In this document: positions 49,233-60,000 of the stretch, piece by piece
Layout: every line of letters begins with the position of its first letter
How positions within the stretch are numbered: position 1 is the first letter of the stretch
Source of the DNA: Membranipora membranacea
Lineage: Eukaryota; Bryozoa; Gymnolaemata; Cheilostomatida; Membraniporidae
NCBI GenBank assembly: GCA_914767715.1
Contig: OU612068.1
Span: forward strand, 21,206,001-21,266,000
Direction of reading: 5' to 3'
DNA length: 60,000 nucleotides
The notes under the pieces: generated by a model
What the model was told of the DNA's origin: nothing
Seen by the model: the letters and a program-made list of their open reading frames with translations, nothing else
Databases searched by the model: none
Translations under genes and position numbers: made by a program

Positions 49233-51581
49233 TTCGTTTTAGCAGAAATGCTTTTTGAGTAGTGATGCTGTTTGTGTAGTGATGCTTGCACAGGAATGAG
49301 TGATGACAAGTTGGTCTTATGGTCTTTTATATGCGTGGCTGAGCTAATGATTTATAATCTGCACAGGAGATCACTTTATTGCATGCTTAGAAATAGACCA
49401 AAGAGAGCGGGCTACCCTTGTATACCCCTAAAGAGCATGATGTTTTCTTTATAGAAATGGTACCACAGGCTAAACATGTGATGAGGAAGTCAATCAAAGT
49501 GGCATTCTGCGCATGCTCAGCCCGGTCAGATCACGAGAGTCAGTATGTAAAAGTGGCTCCACAAAGTGTGCTAACATGACACACGGCTCAAGAAGAGCAG
49601 CTTATTGTGATGTTGACTCATGATTGTGCAATCTGAGTTCCAGTCTGGAGGTTGTAATTCCCAGAAGCCAGACGTGTAGGTAGACATCCTCCCAAGATAT
49701 AAAACAATTGAGGCACACATCTAATTTCCTCCCCAGTTGACAGGCAAACACAGTTGACATACCAAGAGAACAACAAATTGAGATCTAACCAAATAAAAAA
49801 AAAGTGAACTGTGTATAACATTCTATCATATATTAGAAATAATGGGTCGATGATCCAAGTCCCTCAAGTTATAAATATAATAATACTATGTACGCCAGAG
49901 GACAAAGGGTTTGTGTTTGCATTAGCGAGAGATAAAATTAACTGATATGCAGATACGATACGGATACAGATACGCCATATGGAGAGTTTTCTGCCACTAT
50001 CATTTTTCTATAAACATTCGTATAGGCCAACCATGATCAGTTCTGTAAAACTATAAAAATAGGCTGTAAAATGTTTGAATTATCGTTATTTATTTGAATA
50101 AGGAAGGTTTGATTAATTACTGCATAAGGCAGCCTGTAAAGATGAGGTCTGAGCCCCCCCCCCCCCCAACTGGGAAAAATTAACCATGGTGCATAAGTTT
50201 TCTAGCTCTGAACCGCATTCTCCCTGCCCTGAATGACAACCATTAGGGTTATGATCATACAAATTACAAACAATATTTATAATATTGCTTTTCACAGCAA
50301 TGTTTATGCTTTTCACAGCCAATGGTATAGGGCATAGGCTAATAGAGATTTTTAACGCAATGCATCTTCCTTCAGATATGTTAGCTATTTATTTTGTTCT
50401 CTGGTATAGCTCAGGCACAAAAACAAGTCTCACATGATGCATAATCATGCTTACAACATCCACTTGCGTTAATCCCACCGAAAACGATAGTTTGAGGCGG
50501 TATTATGGCAATGCCCATGAAGCAGTTCTCATAGGGGACTTCTGACAACTTATGTGGCAGCTGAGCCCTGTTTTTTCACACAATAAACACCTACAGTTTT
50601 GCCCATCCATCCTCAATTATTGTCAAGATAACTAGATCCATACCTGATCTTCTCTTTGGGAGTAGTATGAAAAACAGCAGGTGATGCTATGACATAGAAA
50701 ACTTGCAACAGCCAGCACAGGTTTTTTGGCTTTTTCTAGCCATTTTTATTCAATCCCAAAGACATATCGTTTATAGTATTGTCTATGTCTATGAGATTGC
50801 ATAAAAATGTTTTGTCTATGTGCAATCCTCAATCAATCATCAGTGCAACTTAATAAAGCCTAAGTGCCTGGGCAAAATGTGTAAAATCTGCTTCAATAGA
50901 AATATCAGTGGTTAAAATTTGCTCAAATAGAAATTTCTATGGTTCAACTGGTAATATCTAAAAGAACAGTCATACCTGAGCCAAAGATTATAAATACTAG
51001 TCATTACCTGAGCAAATCATTTAAGCCTTAGTGCCTGGGCAAAGCGTTTAAAATCTGCTTTAATAGTATTATCAATGGTTAAAAGCCATCTGCTTTGATA
51101 GAAATAACAGCAGCTATTGCTATGATTTCTTAATCATTTTCATTCATCATGCAAACCTGTCACAGATTATACTATTATTCAGTTCTCTTATAGTAGCTGC
51201 CCATGTACGGCCTGTCATTATCTTTGTCATTTAATTTTTCTTTTTCACATAAGTTCAGATAGCGGCAATTGCAATCTCCTTATTATGTTAATTTTTTATC
51301 TAGACAAAATTGCCTGTATAATTTGTTGTATCGTTGTATTTGTGACATGTAACACCAATCATAGATATTCCTATTCGTTAAAAGCTTGCCACAGTTCTTT
51401 TTTTACCAGGCAGCGTATATCATGACATGAGATGAATTATGTCTCAGTAACAATTACCTAATGAGCTGCAAAAAAAGCTGTGGGTTTAATTCTCAGACAT
51501 AGTTGTGTTTGTGAGATATTGTCGGATTTTAGAATTTTACACCGCTAACTCCTATTGGTTAGAAGTAAAAGTCCTGCATAC
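49233..51581. other. Gene-free stretch with minor repeats
   Basis: No exon recognised. It holds a 14-C homopolymer at 50154-50167 and two diverged copies of a 66-bp segment (50852-50917 and 51019-51084) sharing agtgcctgggcaaa and aaaatctgctt. Confidence 0.6.
50154..50167 (+). repeat. Homopolymer of 14 C
   Basis: Uninterrupted C run in AT-rich spacer; length may be imprecise because of sequencing error. Confidence 0.9.
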
Positions 51582-51589
51582 CTCTAGAT

Positions 51590-52212
51590 CAGCTGTTGGC
51601 AATCTGCGGCCTTTTTTCCAGTGTGGCCTAATGAACTATATTTTGCGGGCTGATTGTGGCCTTATGCCTGAAAAAAATATATTACACATTAATTTCGATT
51701 CCCATCTCGCATTTTGTAATCTTGATATTCAAGTATGTAGGCACAATATATTTCAAAATAGTGGCAATTCAGCATTAGGCTTCCAAAGCCGTTTCTAGAC
51801 GTAATCATCTTAACTGTATTGGTGTTAACTCCTTTTTCAAGTGCTTTATTTTCAAAATAACCCAGAAAGGCGACCTTTGGAAATTCAAATAAAAATTTTC
51901 GTTAATATCATAGTAACTAATTTTTTTAGCAAATCTGTCACCTTGAACAAGAAATGCAGATGAGTATTAACAAGTTTTCATGTTACAAATGTTCCTGCTT
52001 TATCGCTGAAATGTTCCAGATTGCATCTAATTTTACAAGCATTCGCAAAAAAACTTCCCCATTGCGGAGGGGTGCCAGCACCCCTCCCACAGCCACTCTG
52101 CCCTTTTCCAGTTGTTACTTACTTATTTTATACCTGAAAGATATGTTGCGCCCTATTGTGTTGAGCCTGTGTAAAATGTGGACTTTTTTTAGAAAAAGGT
52201 TGCCCACCCATG
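51590..52212. mobile_element. Non-autonomous hAT-type DNA transposon with exact 8-bp target duplication
   Basis: Bounded by ctctagat on both sides (51582-51589 and 52213-52220). The left end is cagctgttggcaatctgcgg; the right end read inward is catgggtgggcaacctttt. Both match the CA-G-TGGGCAACC type of terminus common in hAT elements, and 8-bp duplications are the hAT hallmark. A hairpin at about 52059-52089 (ggaggggtgccagcacccct) is internal. No transposase frame, so it is non-autonomous. Confidence 0.87.
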
Positions 52213-52220
52213 CTCTAGAT

Positions 52221-52310
52221 CATAGGTGGGCAACCTTTTTTTGAAAAAGGCCACATTTTACGCAGGCGCAGCTCAAAAGGCCTCAACACATATTTCAAAC
52301 ACAAATTTGG
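52221..52310. mobile_element. Second hAT-type terminus abutting the first element
   Basis: Directly after the target duplication, cataggtgggcaacctttt opens outward and continues into gaaaaaggccacattttac. This makes an inverted, near-palindromic junction with the end of the first element. Its opposite end was not found. Confidence 0.55.
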
Positions 52311-52442
52311 AATGTGATGTGAGGTATATTTTGGCTCTGTATATTTTGTACAAACGAAATCAGAATATGTGTCAATAAAAACTGTAGTATGTTGCGAAAC
52401 AAAATTGACTCGCATGAGCTCAAACAAAATACTAATATTTAT

Positions 52443-52800
52443 CTAATCATCTGTGAAGTTTTGTGACATTAAGCTACAATTATAATCGTTCATGTGTTTG
52501 ACCAAAGGTCAAGGGGAAATTTTCAATTAGGCTTGTCGAATGAAGGAACTCTGTCACATTTCAGATAAAATTCCGGAGCACTTGTAACATGACAACTTTT
52601 TGTTACAAAGCTGACTGCATAAGCTAAAACTAAATAATTAAATATTTATCTTATCTTCTGAAGTTCTGTGACATTAAGTTAAATTTACAATTTATCTTAG
52701 TTACAAGTGGTTGAGCAAAGGGCAAGGGGAAATTTTTCATATATGCCTGTCTAACATTCTTGAGCACTTGTAAGATGACATCTTAATCCAAAAGTTACGA
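52443..52800 (+). repeat. Diverged tandem duplication, unit about 215 bp
   Basis: The blocks at 52443-52590 and about 52658-52775 share gaagtt-tgtgacattaag, gcaagggg-aaattttcat-type and gagcacttgta segments in the same order. Likely internal sequence of the second hAT-type element. Confidence 0.6.
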
Positions 52801-53393
52801 AAGGATATTTTTGTTTTCACTGTTTTGGGTTATTTTTTGCAAATTGAAGCTCTTGTAAATGTAGTCTACACTAGTACTGTTATAATGCTTTGTAAAGTAT
52901 GGCTTGGGAATTCCCTTGATAATATAGTTGCACAGCAAGAAGTAAAAATGTTGTATGATGTTCGCTGGTAGACGCTGATGGTTGATAGTGTGCCACTGGT
53001 AACGAAAGCTAGGGGATTATAACTAAAAGCGTTGCTTTAGAATAGCAGCGTGACTGCAATTACCAAGATACTCACAAAAACAGTATTAAATGTATATATA
53101 TAATTCAAGAGCAAATCGCATAGTCTGCAAACATTTGAGGATTCAAAATTGCCCCTCCAAAATTTAATAGGATAGAACTGTCATAGGAAGACAATATTTT
53201 GAATTTGATCCTAGAAAACCAGGTTTGAAGCGTATTTGAGGTAGTGACATTTGCTACCAAAATCGATAATCAGGCCATTTCCAGCTTGACCTGCGCTTTA
53301 TCTGATTTCTGGCGAAAAGTCAGCTTCATCAGTCAATGTGAGAGGAAGATGATAATACAGATATGATAAGAGCTCCAGGTAGCCATAAGCATT

Positions 53394-53612
53394 AAAAAAA
53401 AACTTACCTGGTTTTGGCAAGCTGCAGACACCAATTTTGAAACATGACTTTAGCAACTGGTTTAGGAAAGAACGTAATTCGTTTTTGAGGTAGGCTAGGG
53501 TTAATGACCAGCGACAGACGAATCAGGTACTTGCAGGCACCGCTGAGAGGCGAACCCATGACCTTGCTGTCAAGAGTCCGGCGTTCCACCAACTGAGTTA
53601 TTCCTGATAAAC
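53394..53612 (-). mobile_element. tRNA-derived SINE
   Basis: The minus-strand head contains an A-box-like taactcagttggtgga and a B-box-like gggttcgcctc. The body follows, ending near an A/T run at 53394-53402. The acceptor stem is not paired, so it is a retroposon rather than a functional tRNA. Body sequence differs from the SINE at 8.3-8.6 kb. Confidence 0.7.
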
Positions 53613-54092
53613 TCTACCAGGGCATTGCGGAACAGGATTTTAGTATGATACACAGAATGGTTCGGAAGGTTCGGAAAATTTATTCTGTAACTTCTCGTCA
53701 GCAAAGATTTTCGGCAGCACTCAACTCAATTTTCTTTTTAGGAATATATATCTGAAAGTTCATGATTACTCAGTGGATAGTAAGGAGAACATGAATATAA
53801 AGTGGATGATGTCTATATGACTTGTGCTGATAATCTTGTAACCTTGGGAACTGTAAAGACACTAGCCTGAGATTTCAGGCCAATAATTGGGCCTTATCTG
53901 TATTATGGGTTGTGTTGGATATTGCTTCAGTGGTTATCTACTCATGTATCACTGTTGAGCATTTTTCAATCAACCCATGTGCTTGTGCTTCGGTTTGTTG
54001 GACTGAATCCCAGTTTAGAGAGACACAAGAAAAGTTGCCACATTTCAGTGCTGGGATACATGCATACTTCCACCAATAAATAAAGAACAGGT

Positions 54093-54140
54093 GGTGGTGT
54101 AAAGGTTAGCATTGTTGCCTTCCGGGAATCGGCTGACGCA
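54093..54140 (+). pseudogene. Truncated tRNA-Gly(UCC) copy
   Basis: ggtggtgtaaaggttagcat through ttgttgccttcc is identical to the D-arm/anticodon half of the intact tRNA-Gly at 54751-54822. Then the T-arm is replaced by gggaatcg, which is part of the complement of the T-arm, followed by the normal 3' end gctgacgca. It lies about 610 bp away in opposite orientation. Not a functional tRNA. Confidence 0.8.
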
Positions 54141-54750
54141 TAGTTTTGAATGAGAATAGAATAGAATGAAAACTCAGCAGCAGTAAACTTCAGCGCTCCA
54201 ATCGAAGAAGGATAACTAAGAATCTTGATGGGTTCAGCTGATTTATGTCATTATAGTCTTAAAATAGTCAAATGCATTCCATAGACATGACAAACCTGAT
54301 ATTATGTATTTGCTGAAAATATATTGTTCATCTACGTAGCTTGAAAATAGTCAAAATGGTTGAAGATTTGTCATGGTTGTAGTTTTAGTTGATGTGCTAT
54401 ATTATATAAATAAGTTTCAATACCACCTGTCAAACTATCAAAGATTTTCCCCATAAAGTCCAAAAGCTGGCAGATCTTCGACCTCTTTATTGTTCGCATA
54501 GTTGTAGTCTGTTTAGACAGGGGTACACAACTCCTCTGATCACAGCCATGAACTGACAACCCGCTGATTACCATCAAATTGTTTTAAGTGATCAAACTTG
54601 GCCCTTGACCTGGTAGTGACATTTCATTTTCAACCAATTTTCCACCAGGTGATGGAGGGTGGTTGATAACAGAGAATGTGGCATTCAGTTTATAGCTTGC
54701 AACATTGCTCTAGTTTATTCCATTGCTGACTGCTGTCAAATGTAAAAGAG

Positions 54751-54822
54751 TGCGTCAGCCGGGAATCGAACCCGGATCTATTGCTTGGAAGGCAACAATG
54801 CTAACCTTTACACCACCGACGC
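54751..54822 (-). tRNA. tRNA-Gly (anticodon UCC)
   Basis: A 72-nt cloverleaf: acceptor 5' gcgtcgg pairs with 3' ctgacgc (one G-U), an A discriminator, D arm with A-box tggtgtaaagg, anticodon loop cttccaa giving UCC, and T arm ccgggttcgattcccgg. A TTTT pol III stop lies just downstream on the minus strand (54744-54747). No intron. Confidence 0.93.
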
Positions 54823-56532
54823 TAGATATATGGTAATTTAGAAATACATGAAAACTATCAAAACTTGTAGCTATGGAGGGGGAATGTTTGACACTTTCAT
54901 ATTTCCTGCCTAAGTCTGTGATTAATTAGCAATTATCCCTGACTAATCACCCCCCTGTGGTTGTTAGTGATGAGGTGTTGACCGAGCTGCAACCTTTTGC
55001 ACCCTTGTGACCCTCCCTCTCTTAAAAGTCTCTTTTTTTCTTGTTAGAGATTATGTATCACTAATTGAATTGCAACTTTTAGATAAAAACAGCTGTTTTA
55101 TGGTATTTTTCAGAATATGGAAATATACAGAGATGAAACAGAAACAGGTGTAGACTGATACACAGTATACTCTGTCATTTTTCAAGTTCCTATGCAACAA
55201 TATCAGGATCAAATTTCCAATGAGGAGTTGCCTTCAGGAACTGGTTAGCAAGATGCTGGAAATATGCACACTTTAGTCTCTTTCATTTTTGATCAGCTTG
55301 ATGCATATTTATCCCTAGCAAATGAGTGACAGTTATCATAATTATTCAAATAATTACTAAACAAAAACAATATGAAGCCTAAACTGAAACACAATTTCAA
55401 TAAAACTACTTCCATCGTTTTCTGCACACTATATGGAGTACTATATACACCCTATAACGATCATATCAGCGACATTGATTGATTCAATTGCATTTATATA
55501 TCAATGATCAGCAGTCTCAAAGCAGGATACATTTATAAATGTTTCTCAATGATACTGAACCCGACTTCACCAGTAGTCACCTTAAAAACAGCTAAATTGT
55601 TCGAAGCTAATATTGATCAATTGACAGAACACCTGAACCCAGTGAACCATAGACTCATTGGAATGTAGGTTCGGCTTGGCTATAAAGATATAAAACTTTC
55701 TCCTTGAAATACAAAAATTCTGCTGCCACTCAGGTTGAAAGCCAATGCATGACATCTCCTGTAGTCGAGCTCTGACATTACTGATGGAAGATTGTCTAGC
55801 GGTGTATATTGTCGAAGAAAAAGTAAAACAAACTTTGTTTGAGTTCCTGATATTTTCTTTTGAAGGTCTCAACTTATCTGTTATACTATAGGGTTCTAAC
55901 TTAAGTGCACTGTTGAGTCGGAAGGCCCTTGATGTCCTAACTAACCCAAGTTGAATAAACCTCACTGAGCGTATAATTACTATAGTTTTAGATGGTTTAT
56001 TCATTGTTTAAATTTTTTAAAGGTTGTCTGTATTTAACATATTTTACATTATGTTAGTTCACGATGTTGAGTTGATCGAACCATCCCAGATAGCATTGTC
56101 AGAGGAAACAATCAGTGTAACAGCTGCCAGTTGGTTGTCACAAGACACTCTTTCTCTCTGTGTGCCGAAGTTCTGACACCACACACAATACCCATGCCTG
56201 GCTATTGTTGATAATGACAAAGAAATGCTTGATATTATACTTTGTGTGCAAAAAGACATTGGATACCTGGTATATTAAGTTAGCTCGCTCTGCACAGGCC
56301 TGGCTAGGGTGTATTAGTAACTACCATCAGTTCTTAACTGCTATAATCTTGTACGATACTCCGACAATTTGTGTTGTTGGCAGTTTTCAGGTTTTATTCA
56401 GACACGACTACTCCATTCAAAATGCCACTAGCAACTGATCTTTATAAAAAATGCTACCAGCTTATAAAATTTACACAGTACAACTTTACATTACAGAAAG
56501 ATCTGGCAGGATTTGATTAATGATGCTCATTC
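54823..56532. other. Gene-free stretch
   Basis: No exon, RNA gene or repeat convincingly recognised. A 140-residue open frame on - (56004-55582) lacks any domain and is not called. Confidence 0.5.
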
Positions 56533-57095
56533 AAGGATGGTACATGACCTAGACATGACACTCCAAAACAGGAGATTGAGCTTCCCAATTAAGCGATGAT
56601 AAATTATAAATGATGAATGATAAAGCGATGATAAATAACCCAATGACGATGGTAAAGAGTATATTAGGAAGTTATCAAGTAGCTTAATCTGTAATGCACA
56701 GTAACGTTGAACAACCAACCGCCAGTGGTGGATAATGTGGCATACAGGTACAGGGGTACCTGTATGTCACATATGCTCCCCCCTGGAGGCGATTGTCCTC
56801 AATCGTTAAATTCAAAGATGGTACATGATGGTGCACATAACACTCAAAATAGGAGATTGAACTTCCTGATTAAACATGACGATAAATAACAAAAATGATG
56901 ATAATAGGCAATTAGGAAGCTATCTAGTATCACAATCCATCATACATAGCAAAGCGGAGATATAATCAAAGCACACTGCACAGCAACAATGAACAACCAA
57001 CCGCCAGGGTGGATAATGTGGCATACAGGTACAGGGGTACCTGTATGTCACATATGCTCCCCCCTGGAGGCGATTGTCCTCAATCGCTAAATAGA
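56533..57095 (-). repeat. Duplicated polypurine tract and LTR start of a retroelement, unit 281 bp
   Basis: Two tandem units (about 56533-56814 and 56815-57095). Each on the minus strand has cgattgaggacaatcg, then a purine tract (aggggggagca), then tgtgacatacaggtacccct, which opens a palindrome. A purine tract directly before TG is the usual 3' boundary of the internal region of an LTR retrotransposon, so TG at 57052 and 56771 are candidate 3' LTR starts. The other LTR end was not found. Confidence 0.6.
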
Positions 57096-57644
57096 AAGCA
57101 GTCACAATTTAGGATGATAACAGATCAAAGCTAACAAATATAAGAAACAGAATTTATAAAACAATGCAAAAACAGAATACGTTCTCAAAGACAAAAATTT
57201 CATATACCTCTACAAAAGCGTTTCATTATGACATACCAAACAATTACATATTTCCCTTCCAAAGCTGAAGAACCCCAAATTTGCTTCAGGTTCATAAAAA
57301 AAAATCACTTTGTTCCTCTGTCACTCAATATCCTCAATATAGCCTAAGAACCCTAGCTTTGCTTAGGTCCTATGAACAGTTGAAGGTATAAGATATAATC
57401 ATCAGCAGTTGTTGGAATGTTACTCCCATGCAGAAATATAATCACCAGTGTCGAAGAGAGAGGATTGCGCTCGGCTTGTGTTACACTGCTGTTGTGACAT
57501 ATTCATCGGCGTAGGATGTTCTTAATTGATCTCTATGGTATGTGATAGTTGCTTTTCTCTCCCAGCATGCATGAAAGTGACGATGCTATGAGAATGGTTT
57601 GTGGTTTATAGATATAACAGCATACCTTTTAGAATACACTTCAG

Positions 57645-57780
57645 GTACTGGTTGATCACCATATACGTTGGTTTGGTAGTCGAATGATCTCTCTATCGTT
57701 GGTTTAGTAGTTGAGCGATCTCCTTATGCGTTGGTTTGGTAGTTGATCGATAACCTTATACATTGGTTTGGTAGATGACT
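57645..57780 (+). repeat. Four-copy tandem repeat, period about 32 bp
   Basis: Copies of cgttggtttggtagttgat start near 57666, 57698, 57729 and 57761. It lies in the non-coding 3' part of the retroelement, between env-like frame and LTR start. Confidence 0.85.
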
Positions 57781-57988
57781 CTAGTTCAGCTGATCGGTCA
57801 GAGAAGATCTTTGATTATGCCAACATGCTCATGTTTTGTGGCGCATAGGTTTAATCCTGTGTTTTTTAAGTTGTCTGCAGCATACACATTCTCCGTATTA
57901 CTTGAACTGACTGCCAGCTTTTTTCTATTTTTTTCTTGAGTTGCTCCTTTTACTTTTTGATGTTTCTTCCTTTCCCTTGTCTATTTGT

Positions 57989-58909
57989 TTACAGCAGCAT
58001 CAGTCTTTTCAAAATCTCAAGGCATTCCGAAAGTGCCCTACATGTATACATGTATTGCTGCCAAAATGCGGCCTTTAGTTGTTTTTCTTGTTTAACTGCC
58101 TGGGCTTGGAGCATGCCATTGATTAACGCCATCTGAGAATTAGTGGAAACATTGTGTTTAGCTAGAACGTTCAATAAGTTGGTATTAGCATAGACATATT
58201 CCAAAATAGTTTGTTCATTAATTTCTTCCAGGAACTCAACGGCAAAACCTTGATCACTGATTAATGCATTTGTCCCATTGCATGTTTGCACTTTGAATAC
58301 TTGCTTATTGGTAAAAGATAATGCAATGTCTTTCTCATCAGAGACAAAAAACCCATCATGATATGTACCAGAAATTTTTACCCATGGTATTAGCTGGCAA
58401 CTCTCATTACGAGTTGTCTCCCAAATTAACATAGACCCATCCTCAAGTTTACAAAAGCCATCTCTATATTCACAGTTCGAGAGTTTACCTACACTACTTT
58501 CCATATCACTATTATGTCGTTTAAATACTGAAGTTTCGGAAAGTACACAATTTTCGACCGAAAAATGGGAATAAGTACAGCAATATTCAAATTTGTAGCT
58601 CAGCTTGTTTTTTGTAGTGTAGACGCTCTGGGAGCCGGTGAGTGAACCCACGGAACAAGTATGATGGCGCGACATTACCCTACATTCCTCACTGGTTACT
58701 GGTAAGTCGCTGGTAGATTTATTGACCAATTTTGAGTCGGTGAAGAAACTCACTAATGTAGATGCCCGATTTTGTACCTTTTGGCAGTGGAATGCTTTAG
58801 TTTTCCACTGTACTACATTTTGCTTATGGAGCCGTATGGTCATTCTCTGGGGTTTTGTCCCTGTTGAATGGTTTGCCCTTTTGCATTCAAATTTCCAGGC
58901 CAAGTCCAA
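57989..58909 (-). mobile_element. Env-like glycoprotein frame of an LTR retroelement, broken
   Basis: Open frame of about 306 residues, entered here at a TTG because it lacks its own ATG near the start. It is Cys-rich with several N-glycosylation sequons (NHS, NKS, NES, NGT, NVS) and ends in an amphipathic segment. It has no transmembrane anchor before the stop, so the C-terminal part of an envelope-type protein is missing. It overlaps the end of the gag-like frame by about 70 bp in another frame. The signal-peptide-like segment lies in that other frame, which points to a frameshift or a splice between the two. Function as a fusion protein is not claimed. Confidence 0.55.
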
Positions 58910-60000
58910 AGGTGGCTGGTACCCTGAAAGTCCATTACGGAGTCACAGATAACGGGATGTTCAGGGGAGAAGTCTCCAAATTCTTGACCATTTACTACTC
59001 CCACCAGGTTGAGAACGAGGATTATTACTATTACTTTTCCAATCCCTGCTAGAGAGCTAGCCCAAAATTGACCCATTTTTGCCTGGATAATAACACCCGT
59101 TAAAATTTGCCAAACCATTTCCCAAACAGTTGGATTATCTTTCTGCTGCTTGAATTTTGATTCATCCAGGATCCTCAAGCAGTTTACCCTGTGGTCTTCA
59201 TTTGACGGTACAGACCCAGGAAATCCATCATCGTCCATACCCTCAAAAAACCAGTAAGCGTCCTCATCATTGTTGGTTCCTTCTACAGTGGCCTGATCAG
59301 TAGTTGTTTTTCGATCATCCAAAGCTTTGTTTACCCGTCTAACTAATTCTGAGTGTTGCCTATTGGCATCGCCCATCCCTTGTAAATACCATTGCTTTCT
59401 CATGTTCGAATCTGTGGGCCATTGTTGGACATATCCTGAATGATGAGGCTGCCTTGGTTGAGGATAACCTGGTCCTGCATGATAGGGTTGTCTTATTTGA
59501 GAGTATCCTGGTCTTGCATGATAAGATTGCCTTGGTGGCGGGTAACCATGTCCTGCCCCTCCCCCATAGCTATAACCAAAGTTATTACCATAGTTTTGCA
59601 CACCTGGATGCCTAAAATTTCTAAATGGCCGAGGTTGATACTGGCCTGGTCTTCCGCCCGCATTCCAATCCATATACCCGCCCACCTTATTCAATCTAAC
59701 TGGGCAATTTCGACTTATATGGCCTGGACCATGACAATAATAGCAGGTGATACTGGTCATTTGAGGTTGAGAATCAAACAATGGCGCCTTATTTTTATCT
59801 GCTTCAACTTTCTGCTCCATATTCAATTTCATTAATTCCTTTAAAGCCTTTTCAAAATCAGATTCCTCTTCCTTGGTAACCACAGTGTTTACTTTTGCTC
59901 TGTCCCAATCCTCCCCGAATCGTTGGCCATTAAACGTCTCCCATTGTCTAGCAGCTGCTAGGGCCCCCTCCAGAGTATGACTATTGGCGTCCCTGGCAAC
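58840..60000 (-). mobile_element. Gag-like C-terminal frame with CCHC zinc knuckle, running into an env-type leader
   Basis: The frame is open from the right edge to 58840. First comes an ALAAARQWE-type segment typical of the end of Metaviridae/Ty3 Gag. A zinc knuckle follows (C-x2-C-x4-H-x4-C, near 59704-59745), then a long Gly/Pro/Tyr/Arg-rich stretch with repeated PGY-RQPYHA units and an acidic region. A hydrophobic stretch with a cleavage-like end (LVGVVNG) comes next, then about 48 residues with a Cys. Protease, reverse transcriptase and integrase, which should separate gag from env, are absent. Either pol was deleted or this is a domesticated fragment. The 5' end is outside the window. 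Confidence 0.65.

Noticed and set aside
55582-56004. 140-residue open frame on the minus strand
   Set aside because: No domain, signal or membrane pattern, no splice partners, and it lies in transposon-rich AT-rich spacer; length alone is not enough.

Overview
This is an intron-rich animal nuclear sequence. It is AT-rich, every coding exon I placed is bounded by GT and AG, introns run from a few hundred bases to about 1.2 kb, and small transposon relics are abundant. The gene set (an ErbB receptor, a Ly6/Quiver-type protein, DHX38, VPS53, an ependymin-like secreted protein) fits a bilaterian invertebrate, most plausibly a lophotrochozoan such as a mollusc, annelid or brachiopod. The phylum is an inference; no mitochondrial or rRNA marker is present.

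Layout. 1-13.75 kb: the 3' two-thirds of an ErbB/EGFR receptor tyrosine kinase gene on +, 23 exons in the window, with the N-terminal exons upstream of the left edge. 13.75-17.35 kb: 3' UTR and non-coding DNA ending in a TTAA-flanked MITE. 17.35-18.58 kb: a three-exon gene on + for a secreted, probably GPI-anchored Ly6/Quiver-like protein. 19.04-31.14 kb: DHX38/PRP16, the DEAH-box splicing helicase, on -, 23 exons, complete (about 1212 residues). 32.19-42.53 kb: VPS53, the GARP/EARP tethering subunit, on +, 18 exons, complete (about 839 residues). It is divergent from DHX38, about 1 kb apart. 43.08-43.96 kb: an unrecognised six-pass membrane protein on -. 47.57-49.23 kb: a secreted ependymin-like protein on -, apparently lacking a last exon. 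49.2-56.5 kb: gene-poor DNA with a hAT-type element, a tRNA-derived SINE, a tRNA-Gly(UCC) gene and a truncated inverted copy of it. 56.5-60 kb: the 3' part of a retroviral-type LTR element on -, with a gag-like zinc-knuckle frame running straight into an env-like region without pol.

The cellular genes do not form a pathway: growth-factor signalling, splicing, endosome-to-Golgi traffic and secreted/membrane products simply lie side by side. Splice phases are consistent: the joined ErbB, DHX38 and VPS53 exons each sum to a multiple of three.

The most interesting non-gene signals are: a minisatellite that abuts an ErbB splice acceptor and contains two acceptor-like variants; a copy of an ErbB exon/intron junction in another ErbB intron; two foldback elements with exact 9-bp target duplications; a hAT element with an exact 8-bp duplication; and the gag-env retroelement with a duplicated polypurine-tract/LTR-start segment. 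I did not find a convincing new biological system; the retroelement arrangement is the nearest candidate.
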